Below, piece by piece: positions 9,985 to 21,985 of a DNA stretch of 64,000 bases. Origin of the DNA: Abelmoschus esculentus (Eukaryota; Streptophyta; Magnoliopsida; Malvales; Malvaceae); NCBI GenBank assembly GCA_035048815.1, contig JAUCBN010000046.1:9216999-9280998 (forward strand), read 5' to 3'. The notes beneath the pieces are model-generated. The model worked only from the letters and a program-made list of their open reading frames with translations. It had not been told where the DNA came from and did not search any database. Numbering within the stretch: position 1 is the stretch's first letter; every line of letters starts with the position of its first letter. The position numbers and the translations under genes are program-made.

Positions 9985-11644
9985 ATGGCCTCTACTTCCA
10001 GAAGTTGGAACGAGTTTCACTCCATCACCAAACCTCCCTTCTTCAATGGTGATAACTATCCTTATTGGAAGAATAGGATGAGGTTGTTTATCAACTCCAA
10101 TGATTATGTTCTATGGAACATAATTGAAGATGGCCCTTCAATCCCGATGAAGCAAGAAGGAGATATGCAAGTGCCAAAGAAGAGGAATGAGATGATCGAT
10201 GAGGAGAGAAGAAGGATGTCTACAAGTGATAAAGCCTTGCACATTCTCTTTTGTGCTCTTGGTCCCGACATCTACTCCAAGATGTCAACTTGCACAAGTG
10301 CCAAAGAAGTTTGGGATTCTTTGGAGACAACTTATGAGGGCACCAATGATGTCAAGGAAACAAAGATCGGTCTTCTAAATCTCAACTACGAGAACTTCAA
10401 GATGGAGCCGGATGAAGATATCAACAAGATGTTTGATCGGTTTTCTGTTATTGTCAATGGTCTCAAGGGTTTTGGTGAGATCATACCGGAGGAGAAGCTC
10501 GTACGGAAGCTTATCTATTCTCTTTTCGAGTCTTGGGATAGCAAGAGAACGGCTATCATTGAAGCTGAAGACCTCAAGACTCTCAAGCTTGATGCTCTTG
10601 TGGGATCTCTTCTCACCCATGAGATCATGAAGAAAGGAAGTGAAGAAGAGAAAAACAAGGAAGATGTGTAGCTAGAAAAGAGAGAGGTTGAAAGGAAAAA
10701 GCAAGGGATTGCACTAAAAGCTTCAACATCTCAAGAATAGGGTGGACACTAGTGAAGAGGATGAGCTTGAAGAGTTGGCTATGGTAGCCAAACGATTCAC
10801 AAGGCTTATGAGGGCAAACCGGAATAGGAGATTCCAAAGAAAGAAAGAATTCAAAGGAAAGGGCAAGGAAGATGAGAAAGATCAAATTATTTGCTATGAA
10901 TGCAAAAAGGTCGGTCACATTAGGACCGATTGCCCACAATACAAGAAGAAGGGTTTTGAGAGAAAGAAGAAGCAAAAGGCTCATGTTGCCACTTGGAGTG
11001 ATGAGGAGTCTTCATCCGATGAGGACAACGAAGTGGCCAACCTTTGTCTCATGGCTCTTGTTGAGCCCAAGGTAACCCTTGAACCATCTTGCAATGATCT
11101 TTCTTATGATGAATTATATGATGCATATGATGATTTGCAAGATACTTATGATGAGTTGGTTTTAAAATTCAAAGAATCAATTTTGAAAATCAAGAAAACT
11201 ATTTTTGATTTAAAAGAGGAAAATGATTCTTTGACAAAAGAAAAATTGGAACTTGAAGAAAAGGTTGTTGATTTGAAAGATGATTTAAAAATTTTTCAAA
11301 AGGAAAATGTTGATTTAAACAACCTTATTATTAGATTGAGTGAGGATCACCACAAAATGGTGAATGAACTCAAAGAGCAAAACAAAGTGGTTGGATGCCC
11401 AAATTTTGAAAAAGGAAGTTCTTCAAAAACCAACCATGTGAAAAAGAATTGTTCTAACCACAAACAAAGAAGTTTTCAAAGGCATGCTAGACATAAGAAA
11501 ATTAGGAGTGTATGGGTTCCTAATGAACTTGTTATTTCTAATAATATTCATGCCATTGCATCTTGGATTCCTAAAGGAACCAAGCTTTTAGGAACTAACT
11601 CTCATGGACCCAAGATGATTTGGGTACCAAAAACCAAGAACTAA
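9985..11644 (+). pseudogene. gag: SIRE gag polyprotein, broken by stop and frameshift
   Basis: I start at ATG 9985 (MASTSRSWNEF) because it opens the usual N-terminus; upstream codons only extend the frame. The UBN2/DUF4219-type capsid region shows PPFFNGDNYPYWKNRMRLF and later VWDSLETTYEGTNDVKETK. A stop at 10669-10671 and a frame change before 10742 interrupt it. The downstream frame carries basic residues, a CCHC knuckle CYECKKVGHIRTDCPQY near 10900, an acidic region and a long coiled coil (about 11180-11380) rich in Lys/Glu/Leu heptads. Gag forms the particle and binds RNA. The long C-terminal extension fits SIRE. It cannot give one protein as it stands. Confidence 0.88.
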
Positions 11645-11697
11645 ATCTTTGTTTGTAGGTTGAGCATTGCTTCAAGGCCAAAGCTTCAAGTCAAAAC

Positions 11698-11794
11698 ATG
11701 TGGTACCTTGATAGTAGATGCTCAAGGCATATGGCCAGAGACAAGAGACGATTTATGGAGTTAGATATCAAAAGTGGTGGAGTAGTGACTTTCT
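11698..11794 (+). pseudogene. pol: SIRE aspartic protease remnant, active-site glycine lost
   Basis: The frame reads MWYLDSRCSRHMARDKRRF, aligning with the copia protease start where the family has a D-S-G catalytic triplet. Here the third residue is Arg, which would abolish activity. The change fits a G-to-A transition. The frame is lost around 11794 and resumes shifted in the next segment. The protease would cleave the Gag-Pol polyprotein. Confidence 0.75.
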
Positions 11795-12930
11795 GTGACA
11801 ATTCCAAAAGGCCAAATTGAGGGTATTGGCTCTATTGGTAATCACTCCTCTATTCTCATTGAAAATGTCTTACTTTTTAAAGGTCTTAAGCATAATTTAT
11901 TGAGCATTAATCAACTTTGTGGTAAAGGGTTCTATGTGTCTTTTGATAGGTGTGGTTACAAAATAATAGACATAGAATCTAATAAAACAATGCTCATAGG
12001 TCATCGCATAGGAAATATCTATATGGTGCATTTATATGACATAAATCTTTCCCATGCATGCTTAGTGGCTAGTGATGAAAATGATGCATGGTTATGGCAT
12101 AGGAAACTAGGACATGCTAGCATAAGTGTTTTAGAGAAATTAGTTTCCCAAAATCTAATTAGAGGTTTACCTAAGCTCAAATTCTTTTTAGACAAAATTT
12201 GTGATGCATGTGCTAAAGGTAAACAAAAGAGAGTTTCTTTTAAGTCCATTAATGATGTTTCAACTAGTAGAGTATTACAATTGATTCATATGGATCTTTT
12301 TGAACCTATTAGGACAACTAGCTTGGGTGGAAAATCATATGCATTTGTTATTGTAGATGATTACTCTAGATACACTTGGGTTCTATTTTTGAGTACTAAA
12401 GATGAAGCCTTAGAAAAATTCATCACATTTTCAAATATTTCTCAAAATGACCTTGATCAAAGAATTTCTCATATTAGAAGTGATCATGGAACCAAATTTC
12501 AAAATTTAGGTTTTGAGAATTTTTGTAATGAAAATGGGATTAGCCATAACTTTTCGGCTCCTTGCACTTCTCAAAAAAATGGGGTAGTTGAGAGGAAAAA
12601 TAGAACTTTAGAAGAAATGGCTAAAACCATGCTTTGTGAAAACAATTTACCTAAGTATTTTTGGGCGGAAGCCACAAACACTTCTTATTATATTATCAAT
12701 CGTGTAATGATTAGGCCAATTTTAAAGAAAACTCCTTATGAGATTTTAAAATCTAGAAAGCCTAACATTAGCTATTTTCACCCTTTTGGGTGCAAGTGTT
12801 TTGTTTTAAACAATGGAAAAGACAATTTAGGTAAATTTGATGTAAAAAGTGATGAAGCTATTTTCTTGGATATTTTCAACTTTCAAAGGCTTATAGAGTT
12901 TTTAACAAAAGAACCTTAGTTGTAGAAGAG
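11795..12930 (+). pseudogene. pol: SIRE protease tail and integrase
   Basis: Residues 1-80 still belong to the protease/linker (NVLLFKGLKHNLLSINQLC). The GAG-pre-integrase zinc-binding region follows: LWHRKLGHAS with two His and CDACAKGK with two Cys. The catalytic core shows Asp in IHMDLFEP, Asp in IRSDHGTKF and Glu in GVVERKNRTL, so the D,D,E triad is visible. The C-terminal region has the copia-type PNISYFHPFGCKCFVLN. A frameshift near 12870 displaces the last residues, which then read in another frame to about 12930. Integrase would insert the cDNA and create the 5-bp duplication. Confidence 0.9.
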
Positions 12931-12939
12931 TCTATAAAT

Positions 12940-14770
12940 GTGGTTTTCGATGATAACCTCCTTCCTAGGAAGGATTCTGATGATGATGATGATGTAGGAA
13001 TCATTGAAACCATTGATGAGGGACAAGTATCAAAAGTGGTTGGGGTTCTAACCAATGAGGAAACACAAGATCCTCCAATAGAAGCTTTGGGAGATGTAAA
13101 GCTTGAAGAAAGGGAAGTGAGCTACCCAAGAGAATTCAATTATGTCAAGGGTGGTAAAATCTTGGGTGATCCATCCAAGGGGGTAATTACTCGTTCTTCT
13201 CTTAGATTAATGAACCATATTGCTTTTATCTCATGCATAGAGCCTAAGAATATCAAAGAAGCTTTAGATGATGATTTTTGGATATTGGCTATGCAAGAAG
13301 AGTTAAATCAATTTGAGAGAAGTAATGTATGGACATTAGTTGATAGGCCTAGTAATAAATAAATCTACTATAGGAACTAAATGGGTCTTTAGAAAAAAAC
13401 TAGATGAGAGTGGTAACATTGTGAGAAATAAAGCTAGATTAGTTGCTCAAGGTTACACTTAAGAAGAGGGAATAGATTTCGATGAAACTTATGCACCCGT
13501 AGCCAGAATGGAAGCTATTAGGATGTTACTTGCATTTGCATGTTATCATGATTTCAAGCTTTTTCAAATGGATGTCAAAAGTGCTTTTCTAAATGGTTTT
13601 ATAAATGAATAAGTGTATGTTGAACAACCACCGGGTGTTGAGGATCCAAAGTTTCCAAACCATGTTTTTAAATTAACAAAAGCTTTATATGGTTTGAAAC
13701 AAGCTCCTAGAGCTTGGTATGAAAGGCTTTCAAAATTTTCGATTGAAAAAAGTTTTGAAAAAGGAAAGGTGGATACAACACTTTTTATAAAAAGGTTTAA
13801 AAATGACATCTTAGCAGTTTAAATTTATGTTGATGATATTATCTTTGGATCTACTAATGAATGTTATTGTCAAGATTTTTCTAAGTTAATACAAGGTGAA
13901 TTCGAGATGAGCATGATGGGGGAGCTCTCATTCTTTTTGGGACTCCAAACCAAGCAAAGGAAAGATAGCACCTTCATCAATCAAGCAAAGTATGTCAAAG
14001 ATATGCTCAAGAAGTTTGGCTTGGAGAATGTGAAACCTCAAGCTACTCCTATGAGCTCATCAACTAATCTTGACAAGGATGAAGGAGGTAAGTGTGTTGA
14101 TTCTAAATTGTATAGATTCATGATGGGGTCTTTACTTTACCTTACCGCAAGTAGACTGGATATTATTTTTAGTGTTTGCTTGTGTGCTAGATTTCAAGCC
14201 AGTCCTAGAGAATCACACTTAGTATCCATTAAGAGAATTTTTAGGTACCTTAGAGACACACCTTGTTTAGGTCTTTGGTATCCTAAAGACTCTTCCTTTA
14301 ATCTTCATGCTTATTCGGATGCGAATTATGGAGGTTGTAAGATAGATAGGAAAAGTACTTTCGGAACATGTCAGTTCTTAGGTAGTATGCTCATATCTTG
14401 GTTCTCTAAGAAACAAAATAGTGTAGCTTTATCTACCACCGAAGTAGAGTATATATCCTTAGGGAGTTGTTGTGCTCACGTGTTATGGATGAAACAACAA
14501 TTCTTAGATTATGATATTAAGGTTGAAACTATACCTCTAAAATGTGATAATACTAGTGCCATATGTCTTACTAAGAACCCCATTCAACATTCTAGAACTA
14601 AACACATAGAAATTAGACATCACTTTATTAGAGATCATGTGTCTAAAAATGATGTTGTTCTAGAATTTGTTGACACTTTAAACCAATTAGCGGATATTTT
14701 TACCAAACCTTTAGATAAAGAGCGTTTTTGGACTCTTAAGAGAGAGTTAGGTCTAACTAGCCTTTCTTGA
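12940..14770 (+). pseudogene. pol: SIRE reverse transcriptase and RNase H, several stops
   Basis: Starts with an acidic linker (DSDDDDDVGIIET), then the RT entry IKEALDDDFWILAMQEEL. A 4-bp duplication near 13362 shifts the frame. In-frame stops follow near 13461 (before EEGIDFDETYAPVARME), near 13611 (before VYVEQPPG) and at 13820 (before IYVDDIIFGST, the YVDD catalytic block). KALYGLKQAPRAWY is intact. From 13907 the thumb and RNase H are open: HAYSDANYGGCKIDRKST, VALSTTEVEYISL, CDNTSAICLTKNP and RTKHIEIRHHF, ending at 14770. The domain order IN-RT-RH confirms Ty1/copia. Confidence 0.92.
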
Positions 14771-15660
14771 CCTCTTAAGTGACATTTTTGTGCAAAAATA
14801 TTCTTGAATCTTGTTTGTAATCATGCTTATGTTATCTTTCATCTTGTTGCTTCTATGCATGTTGCTAGGGGGAGTATGAACTTGTTTATGCATTTTAATC
14901 ATGTTTTAACATCATATGCATGTTTCTAGGGACTTTAGAGACTCATTTCTAGAACTTTAGAAGCCTAAAATGCAAAGCCTAGCTAAGGGGTATCAAAACG
15001 GGTGAGGTCGGTTTCGATACCTATTCTTCATACTCATCTAAGCACGTTTCTGGGTAAGTTTCGATACGGTGTTGGATATGTATCGAAATAGCCTGTTTCG
15101 AAACGCCTATAAGGGCGTATTGAAATGTGCGGCGGCAAAATTCTATTAAAACACACCAAACCTAATTTTACCCAAATTAAAACATACCCAAAATCTTCTC
15201 TCAAACCCTTGTCGAACCCTTCCTATAAAAACCCCTCAATTCATCAAGTTTTATCACAAAATCAAGAGTTTTTCTGGAGGGTTTTTCTTCTAAACATCAA
15301 AGCCAAGGCTATATCAAAGATTGGTGCTACAAAACCTTTTGATTCATCATAATCCATAATCAAGGTAATTTTTGAAAAACCTTATTTTTGTTGAATTTTA
15401 GGGTGTTAAAATTTAGATTTTGAACATATTCTTAATACTTATTGTATGAGTTTTCATAATCCTACAAAAACTTCTTCAAAATCAAAAAAATTTCATTCGA
15501 ATATAAATTATTTTTATCGTATTGGTTTTCAATGGTTTTTTAGTTTTTTTTTTTAAATTTCAAAACTCTTGAATTATTGATTAATAGGATTGAATTAGGT
15601 TTATAGAGCATATATTTTTTAAGTGCCTCAAACTAATCCTATTTTGTTAATCCTTAGATC
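14771..15660 (+). other. SIRE spacer between pol and the env-position ORF
   Basis: No coding region seen. It contains the purine-rich AGGGGGAGTATGAAC segment (about 14868), four TTCGATAC/GTATCGAAA-type sites (15010-15105) like those of the LTR, and AT-rich sequence up to the ATG at 15661. Long spacers here are usual in SIRE-lineage elements. Confidence 0.6.
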
Positions 15661-16590
15661 ATGGCTCCAAAGAAATGCCAACGTACCGAGGGAGGTAGTT
15701 CAAGACCTTTCTCACCTCAACCAGCAAGTTTTATCCACTCTTGTCCTCATATTTTATGCTAATGCCTCTTGTATTCTGTCGAAGGACAAGAGCAAAGTGG
15801 TTGCCATTGAACCTATCTCATGGGAGAAACCTTTTGCATCGACGTCGACACTTTCATTGATGTGTTCGGTCTTGAGGATAAGGGTCTAGAAGATGAGAAT
15901 GCTCTTGACACCTTCACCGGCTAGGTTATGAACCTTGACGTCCATGATCGTTTCTTGCATCTTATCATATCTTGGTGGATTCGTCCATCAAATGGTAAGT
16001 ATTCTTGGGTTCGTCAAGTGGATAGTTTTTGGATCAATTGCTTTCGTCAAACCCAACGCCCAAACCTTGCTCAAATCGTCTTTTCCGACATTGTTTGGAA
16101 TGTCAAGAACCGTGCCACTCCACTAGTCAAATATTCTCCCTATGCTTGTGTTCTTAGCACTATATTTGTGAGTTTGGGGATTGATTGTTCTTATAACTTT
16201 GAGGAGTCCGTCAAAGAACCCATCGAAGAGATTTCTCTAAACCGTTCTCATTTTCAATATCTCAATGGTCAATGGGTTAGAGGTGCTCCTCCTCCCATAG
16301 ATCCGGAGCCGATTCGCCAAGTTGCTCCAAACACCGAGATGATGGAGTTTCTCACTTCGCGATTTGATTGCATTGATGCTCGAATTGATATTTTGGATGC
16401 TCGTTTTGATTCTCTCATAACTCACTTCGACTCTCATTTCGAAGCTATGGATATGAGGTTGACGGGTTTGGAAAATCAAAACCTTTCCATGCGTCTCTCC
16501 ATTGAAGCTCTTCGGCATCTTCACAATACTTCCACTAGAGATGGTGATGACGATGAGGAAGATGATGAAGATGGTGATGGTGATGAGTGA
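15661..16590 (+). pseudogene. Env-position ORF of the SIRE element, interrupted
   Basis: ATG 15661 opens MAPKKCQRTEGGSSRPF; the frame is then broken, and a stop lies just before ATG 15928. From 15928 to 16590 there are 220 open residues: an aromatic-rich globular part (HLIISWWIRPSNGKYSWVRQ), a PPP linker, a helical repeat region (FDCIDARIDILDARFDSL) that looks like a coiled coil, and an Asp/Glu tail. The position matches the env-like ORF of SIRE elements, but I see no signal peptide or transmembrane segment, so an envelope role is unsupported. It may instead be a nuclear or particle accessory protein like the plant-transposon-domain proteins. Confidence 0.6.
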
Positions 16591-17003
16591 TCCTTAGCTT
16601 TTCTCGTTTGTCTTTGCTATGGCTTTTAGGACAAGTTATGTGTTTTCTTAAGCATTATGTTGCATTTTCATTCATGTTAGAACAATATGCACCTTTGATA
16701 TTTCGTTTGTTATGCTTTGAATCTTTATGTTGGATTTGGATTTTTATTAATTCTATGATTTATTTGAACTTTTATTAATGCTTGTTCTTATGCTTAAATA
16801 CTATTATGCCTTATTATTGAATTGGTTTTGATCTAACAAAAAGGGGAAGAAGAAATATGTTATATTCTTTTTATGTTTTTAAAAGGGGAAAAGACCATTT
16901 TTAAAGCTATGCAACAATTAAGGGGGAGTTTTTTTTTCAAAGTTTTCAAATTTCTCAAACTTAAAAATTTATGTTGGTTTTGTTATATCAAAAAGGGGGA
17001 GAT
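16591..17003 (+). other. SIRE 3' untranslated region with polypurine tract
   Basis: No gene. Three purine runs occur (near 16838, 16881 and 16920). The last, AAAAAGGGGGAGAT at 16990-17003, directly abuts the 3' LTR and is the expected plus-strand primer (PPT). Confidence 0.75.
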
Positions 17004-18153
17004 TGTAAAACTAAAATTGATTTTGATATAACATTTATGTTGAAGGACTATTTTTGTAATAAATTTTTAAGTTACTAAGTTAAAAATTATGATTCAAGTC
17101 AAACCAAGAACTTTGAAATATTTTTTCTAAGTGTTTTTATACGAGAGTATCGATACCACTAGAACAGGTATCGATATCGTCCTTCATATTTCAAAGAATG
17201 TTTTTGAGACTTAAAACAAGTATTGATACCCGTTTCGATACCGAGACCTCACTACCAACAATTGTTTCGAATCCAGTATCGAACCAAGTTTTAAGTTTTT
17301 AATTATTTTAAAAATTATTTTAAATTATGACTTAGTGTTTCGATACTAGTATCGATACCCCTGAAAATCCCCAACGACTCTTTTAAGCATTAAATAACTT
17401 GACCGTTGGTGGCAGTTAAAGCTTTAAATGGTGGTTAAACCGTTTCGATACCAAACTTCACAGTTTACTTCAGGTATCGAAACCTGTTTCAATACGCCCT
17501 TAATAAATGCACAACGACTTTCTTTTATGGACTATTTCGAAATAGGTAGCCCGTGTTTCGATACCAGCTGTTGCAAAGTGCATTTATGATGGAAAGATGA
17601 AGCTCCAACGTCTATATTTACATCTCCAACAACCCCAACGGTTAGAAATCAATAAGAAGGTATAAATTGAAGCATTTCAAGCAGCATTAATAACTATTGA
17701 ACCTCAAGCAACATCCAAGCAATCAAATCCAACTCCAAAGCACTTTATTGCATATCTTGACTCCCAACTCTTGTATTTCATTTTGATTCTTTGTAATTGA
17801 GCTTGGGGAGAGTTATTCTGTAATTGTGGAATACATTTCTTGTGAGAGAAACTTTCGTGCCTATCTTTCTTCAATTTTATTCTTGTGAGGTTGAATCAAT
17901 TCTTGGATAGAAGAATTGATTTGAATTGTAACGGTTATCCCTTGAACTGAGAAAAAGGTCGAATTCTTTAGTGAATTAGTTTCAAAATCCTTAGTGGGAG
18001 CTAAGGTAGTGGATGTAGAGCTTGTTATGAAGCTTGAACTTCTATAAATATTGTGTCTGAATTTTCTCTATTTTTACTGAAAAATCTTCCATCAAAATTT
18101 AAATATCCAATTCACCCCCTCTTGGTCAATTCCATTGTTCGACCAACTCAACA
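17004..18153 (+). repeat. 3' LTR of the SIRE/copia element
   Basis: Starts TGTAAAACTAAAATTGATTT and ends CAACTCAACA, then the GAACT target duplication. It is collinear with the 5' LTR but 14 bp shorter, lacking for example one TTTCGATACC half site. Lesions that distinguish the LTRs include loss of single CG positions in the TATCGATACC motifs (such as TATCGATATC). Confidence 0.95.
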
Positions 18154-18753
18154 GAACTCATTAAATTTGATTGATTATCATTTTAGGGGTGTTTTGTTGG
18201 GTTAAAAGCATGTATGTCTAATTGGGCTTTTTAGAGAACCTATTGTGATTTTAACCGAGTTAAATACTCTAAAATTGAGATTAAGTTGTATAATTTGGTT
18301 CAAAAGCTTATAACTAGTTGATGTCATGAAATTTTATTTATTCTTATTTTATGGACGATTTTTAGGCTTAAATAGTGCATAAGTAAATTACTTTATAGTG
18401 ATCACTTTGTAATTTATATCGATTAAAATGCTCTAAAATTGAGATTAAGTGGTCTAATCATGTTCAAAAGCCCATAATATACTATTTGAAGAAATGATGT
18501 TTGATTGAATCTCATTTTGTGGCCGTTTTGTTGGGTTAAAAGCATGCTCGTCTAATTGGACCTTTTAAAGAACCTGTTGTAATTTTAACCGAGTAAAGTG
18601 CTCTAAAATTGAGATTAAGTTGTATAATTTGGTTCAAAAGCCCATAATTAATTACTATTTGAACTCATAAAATTTGATTGAATCTCAATTTGTGGCCATT
18701 TTGTTGGGTTTAAAGCGTGCATTCTAATTGGGCTATTTAGTGAACTCGTTGTA
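18154..18753. repeat. Satellite subfamily A, continuation of the array
   Basis: Rest of the m5 monomer cut by the copia insertion, then m6, m7 and m8, in the order predicted by the higher-order repeat. It ends at the monomer boundary GAACTCGTTGTA, where LINE-4 begins. No genes. Confidence 0.9.
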
Positions 18754-18849
18754 TTTTTTTTTGAAGGAAAGGGCCTCATTAAAAAAAACCTATAGCCTGT
18801 CACCTCGATAGGTGAGTAGGCCCCTATGGAGAAAAGAGTACCCATGGTT

Positions 18850-20420
18850 TTATTGAGAAGAAGAGGAGAACCTCTCCAAGTTTACAAAAGCCCGTATAAA
18901 ATCGGGAAAGTTACAATCAAAAGAGAAAGATAGAAAAGAACACATAGCCCTAGTAGCTAGGACATGGGCTACAACATTTGCTTCTCTAGGTACATAACAA
19001 ATCTTACAATCAGGCAAAGTACCAAGAGTAGAACGAATTCGAGATACTAAAGTTTGCACCGTGGATAGATCGTGATGATGAGTGTTGTTAACTTTGTTGG
19101 CGATGGATACAAAATCGGTCAAGGATGACATTAGTCCAGCCATTATCAACAACAAAATTAAGTCCTTCCAAAATGGCAAGAGCTTCGGCAGAAGCCGGAT
19201 CCGGGCAGAAGGCAAGGGGCATAGAGCGTCCACCAAGGATAGAACCTGAAGAATCCCGAGCGATGACACCTGCAGGAGCTCCCTTTAAAATTGGGTCAAA
19301 GGCATCATCCGTGTTAACCTTAACGAAACCGCGATCCGGTTTCGTCCATCTAGCATGAGCAAAGGTGGGATCAGCTAGTTGGGACCTTAGATGGAGAGCA
19401 TCATTGGCTGATGTATAATCGTCGAAAAGTTTTTGTGCGTTGGATATAGTCAACCATGGTGGATGGAGATGATTGTTATGGACAAAATCATTACGACGGT
19501 TCCATAAATTCCATAGAACTGTTATCAGGAAGGAGAATTGGTGCAATGAGAGAAAACCAGCAATTTCAGAAAGCCACTGGTGGGGGGAGATAGGATTATT
19601 AGACAAAATTCGGCCTGGAAAACCTGCCAAACGGAGAGCCTCCCTAGCACTAGGACAATCCCTTAAAGCATGGAGGGTAGTTTCAATATCCGTATTACAA
19701 ATTGGGCAAACCCCAGTACCAAGATTTGCTTGGAGGATTTTGTGGCCAGACGGGAGAGCATCATGGCTTAACCGCCACCCAAAAGAACGAACCTTAGGCA
19801 ACGTAGGCAACTTAGAGAGAATTTTCCATAGCCTAGAGGGCCTATTAACCGGCCCTAGTTGCAATTGAAGAAATTGATAACCAGAACGCACCAAATAGAT
19901 ACTAGAGTCGTGATGACCCCAAAGGGTAGTATCTTTCGTATCATTAATAATTGGTACATTAAGGATTGTATTAGCATCTTCGTGAGAGAAATAATCTCTC
20001 ACCTTGGATTCATCCCATCGGGGTAGATTAGATGGCATAAAAAAACCCGCTCAAAGAGGGAATTCATCATTCACTTCATAATCGCCATAAAGGTGTAATG
20101 GCTTAGATCCTCCCCAATTGTCGAAGTGGATTTGTATCTGACTTGACATACCTGGCCGTTTAAAGAAACCATTCCTAAGTTTAGATATAGCTATACTAAG
20201 ACCTTTCCCAAGCAAAGGAAGATCTTCGAGTGGAATTGGATTCGAGCACAGAACCCGATGGATAATATTTGCACTTGTAGACCTGAATAAGAAGATTATC
20301 AGGCTCACAAATTAGTCTCCAAATTTTCTTACCAAGTAAAGCAATGTTGAAATGGTGTAGATCACGAAACCCTATACCTCCGGCTGCTTTCGGTAGACAA
20401 ACATTGTCCCATGGAAGCAT
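18850..20420 (-). pseudogene. LINE-4 ORF2 C-terminal part: zf-RVT and RNase H
   Basis: After the RT, the connection region reads CLPKAAGGIGFRDLHHFNIALLG and is frameshifted near 20196 and 20040. From 20038 the zf-RVT region shows WRLSHDALPSGHKIL and the zinc-binding CPICNTDIETTLHALRDCP. RNase H follows (RGFVKVNTDDAFDPILKGAP, SAEALAILEGLNFVV). A frameshift near 19100 moves the rest into another frame, which ends with ICYVPREANVVAHVLATRA and a stop at 18850. In the first catalytic motif the usual Gly after NTD is Asp. The same two domains occur in LINE-3 and LINE-5. Confidence 0.9.
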
Positions 20421-20423
20421 ATG

Positions 20424-21945
20424 TCATCCTCGTTTATCGGCTTTCCCTGACCACCAGTAACGGCGTATCGAAGTAGTCATATCATCGATAATATTTTGGG
20501 ATAGCAGGTAACAAGACATGACATATTGTGGCATTGATTGTATGACAGATTTGATGAAAATTTCTCTACCACTAAAGGAGAGTAAGTGCTTATCCCATTT
20601 GCTAAGACAAGCATTCATTTTGTCTCTAGTAAAACCCAAAGTTGTCTTATTCTTCCCAATTAGGAGTGGAACCCCCAAATAAATACCAGGGTCGTCAACC
20701 TCTCGTACATTCAGGATGTTATGGATTTCTGATCGAAGAGATGTAGAGGTTTTACGTGAAAAATAAATTGTAGATTTTTCAAAATTCATTGCCTGACCAG
20801 AGGAAGTTGCATAAGTATGCAGAGCATCCTTTAGGTGTTGGGTTTCAGTTGTCGTGTTCTTAATGAACACCACACAATCATCAGCAAAGAGGAGGTGATT
20901 TATACGGGGGCCATTTCTGCTAGCACAAAGGCCAGGGAGGTTGCCAATTGCTTTCTCAGCATTGAGAAATGCTGAAAGACCTTGAGTACAAAAAAGAAAT
21001 AAGAAAGGCGAAAGGGGATCCCCTTGTCGAAGCCCTCTTTGAGGTTTAAAAGGCCGTGAAAGAGAATCATTGACACGTACTTGAAAAGATACGGAAGAGA
21101 CACAATTCATAATAAGAGAAACCCAGTTGGCATTAAAGCCTAGACGGAGCATAATTTGTTCTAGAAAAGGCCATTCGACATGGTCGAAAGCTTTCTCCAT
21201 GTCCAGCTTTAAGCTAGCGCCTTTGGCAAGGGATGTCTCGTCAGTATTCAACGTGTGGATAAGCTCGTGGGCTATGAGGATATTGTCGGTAATGTTCCTA
21301 CCTTGAACAAAGGCCGCTTGATTACCGCTTATGCATAAGGGAATGATGGATTTCGAACGATTAACAAGCACTTTGGCAACAGTCTTATATAACTGTGCAT
21401 AGGCTGATAGGTCTGAGATGCCGCATAGTTGTAGGATCGCTAATTTTGGGTATAAGAACTATGATAGTACGATTGACCTCTTTCATGCTAACAGACCCAC
21501 TTAGGAGTCTAAGACAGAGGTTTATAAAGTCCTGGCCAAGGATATACCAGTGCTTCCTAAAGAAACTACTCGGAAATCCGTCAACCCCCGGGGCTTTCCT
21601 TGGATCAATATCACGAAAAGCAGCTATAATTTCGTCTGTTGTGAAATCCTTATTGTGGTCATTGTTCATGGTCTCAGAAACAATATTTGGAATATTTTCC
21701 AAAATGGAAAATGCAATAATAGGAGAAGAGGATGAGAAGAGAGTCTGGAAGTAATCAATGGCAGTAGCCATGATGTCTTCTGTATGCGTTTGCCAAATAT
21801 TCGCATTGTTAAAAAGCCCAATAATATGGTTTTTTCGCCGGAGATTGTTTGCTCTTGCATGGAAAAAGGAAGTATTTTTGTCATCATGTTCTAGCCAGGT
21901 GGTGCGGGCTCGTTGTGCCCAATAGATTTCTTTCGCGTTAAGCAA
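20424..21945 (-). pseudogene. LINE-4 ORF2: reverse transcriptase domain
   Basis: Two minus-strand frames meet near 21380. The upstream one has the pre-RT KEIYWAQRARTTWLEHDDKN, the conserved DIDPRKAPGVDGFPSSFF and VNRTIIVLIPKISDPTTMRH. The downstream one has GNQAAFVQGRNITDNILIAH, LKLDMEKAFDHVEW, GLRQGDPLSPFLFLFCTQGL and LLFADDCVVFIK, with the FADD catalytic aspartates intact, then IYLGVPLLIGKNK and the thumb. All RT motifs are present. Only the single frameshift and a stop near 20424 separate this from an open domain. Confidence 0.95.
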
Positions 21946-21985
21946 GCTATCAAGCTTATTTTTTGCAGAAATAAAATTATTAATA

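Larger units (their letters stand above)
8734..18153 (+). mobile_element. Complete but decayed SIRE-type Ty1/copia LTR retrotransposon (9.4 kb)
   Basis: Two LTRs (8734-9897 and 17004-18153) enclose, in copia order, gag, protease, integrase, RT, RNase H and an extra env-position ORF, with a primer-binding site after the 5' LTR and a purine tract before the 3' LTR. Flanks are GATCT (8729-8733) and GAACT (18154-18158), a 5-bp target duplication with one mutation, and the satellite monomer continues in phase on the other side. The long gag and the downstream ORF point to the SIRE/Maximus lineage. Several stops and frameshifts make it non-autonomous. Confidence 0.92.
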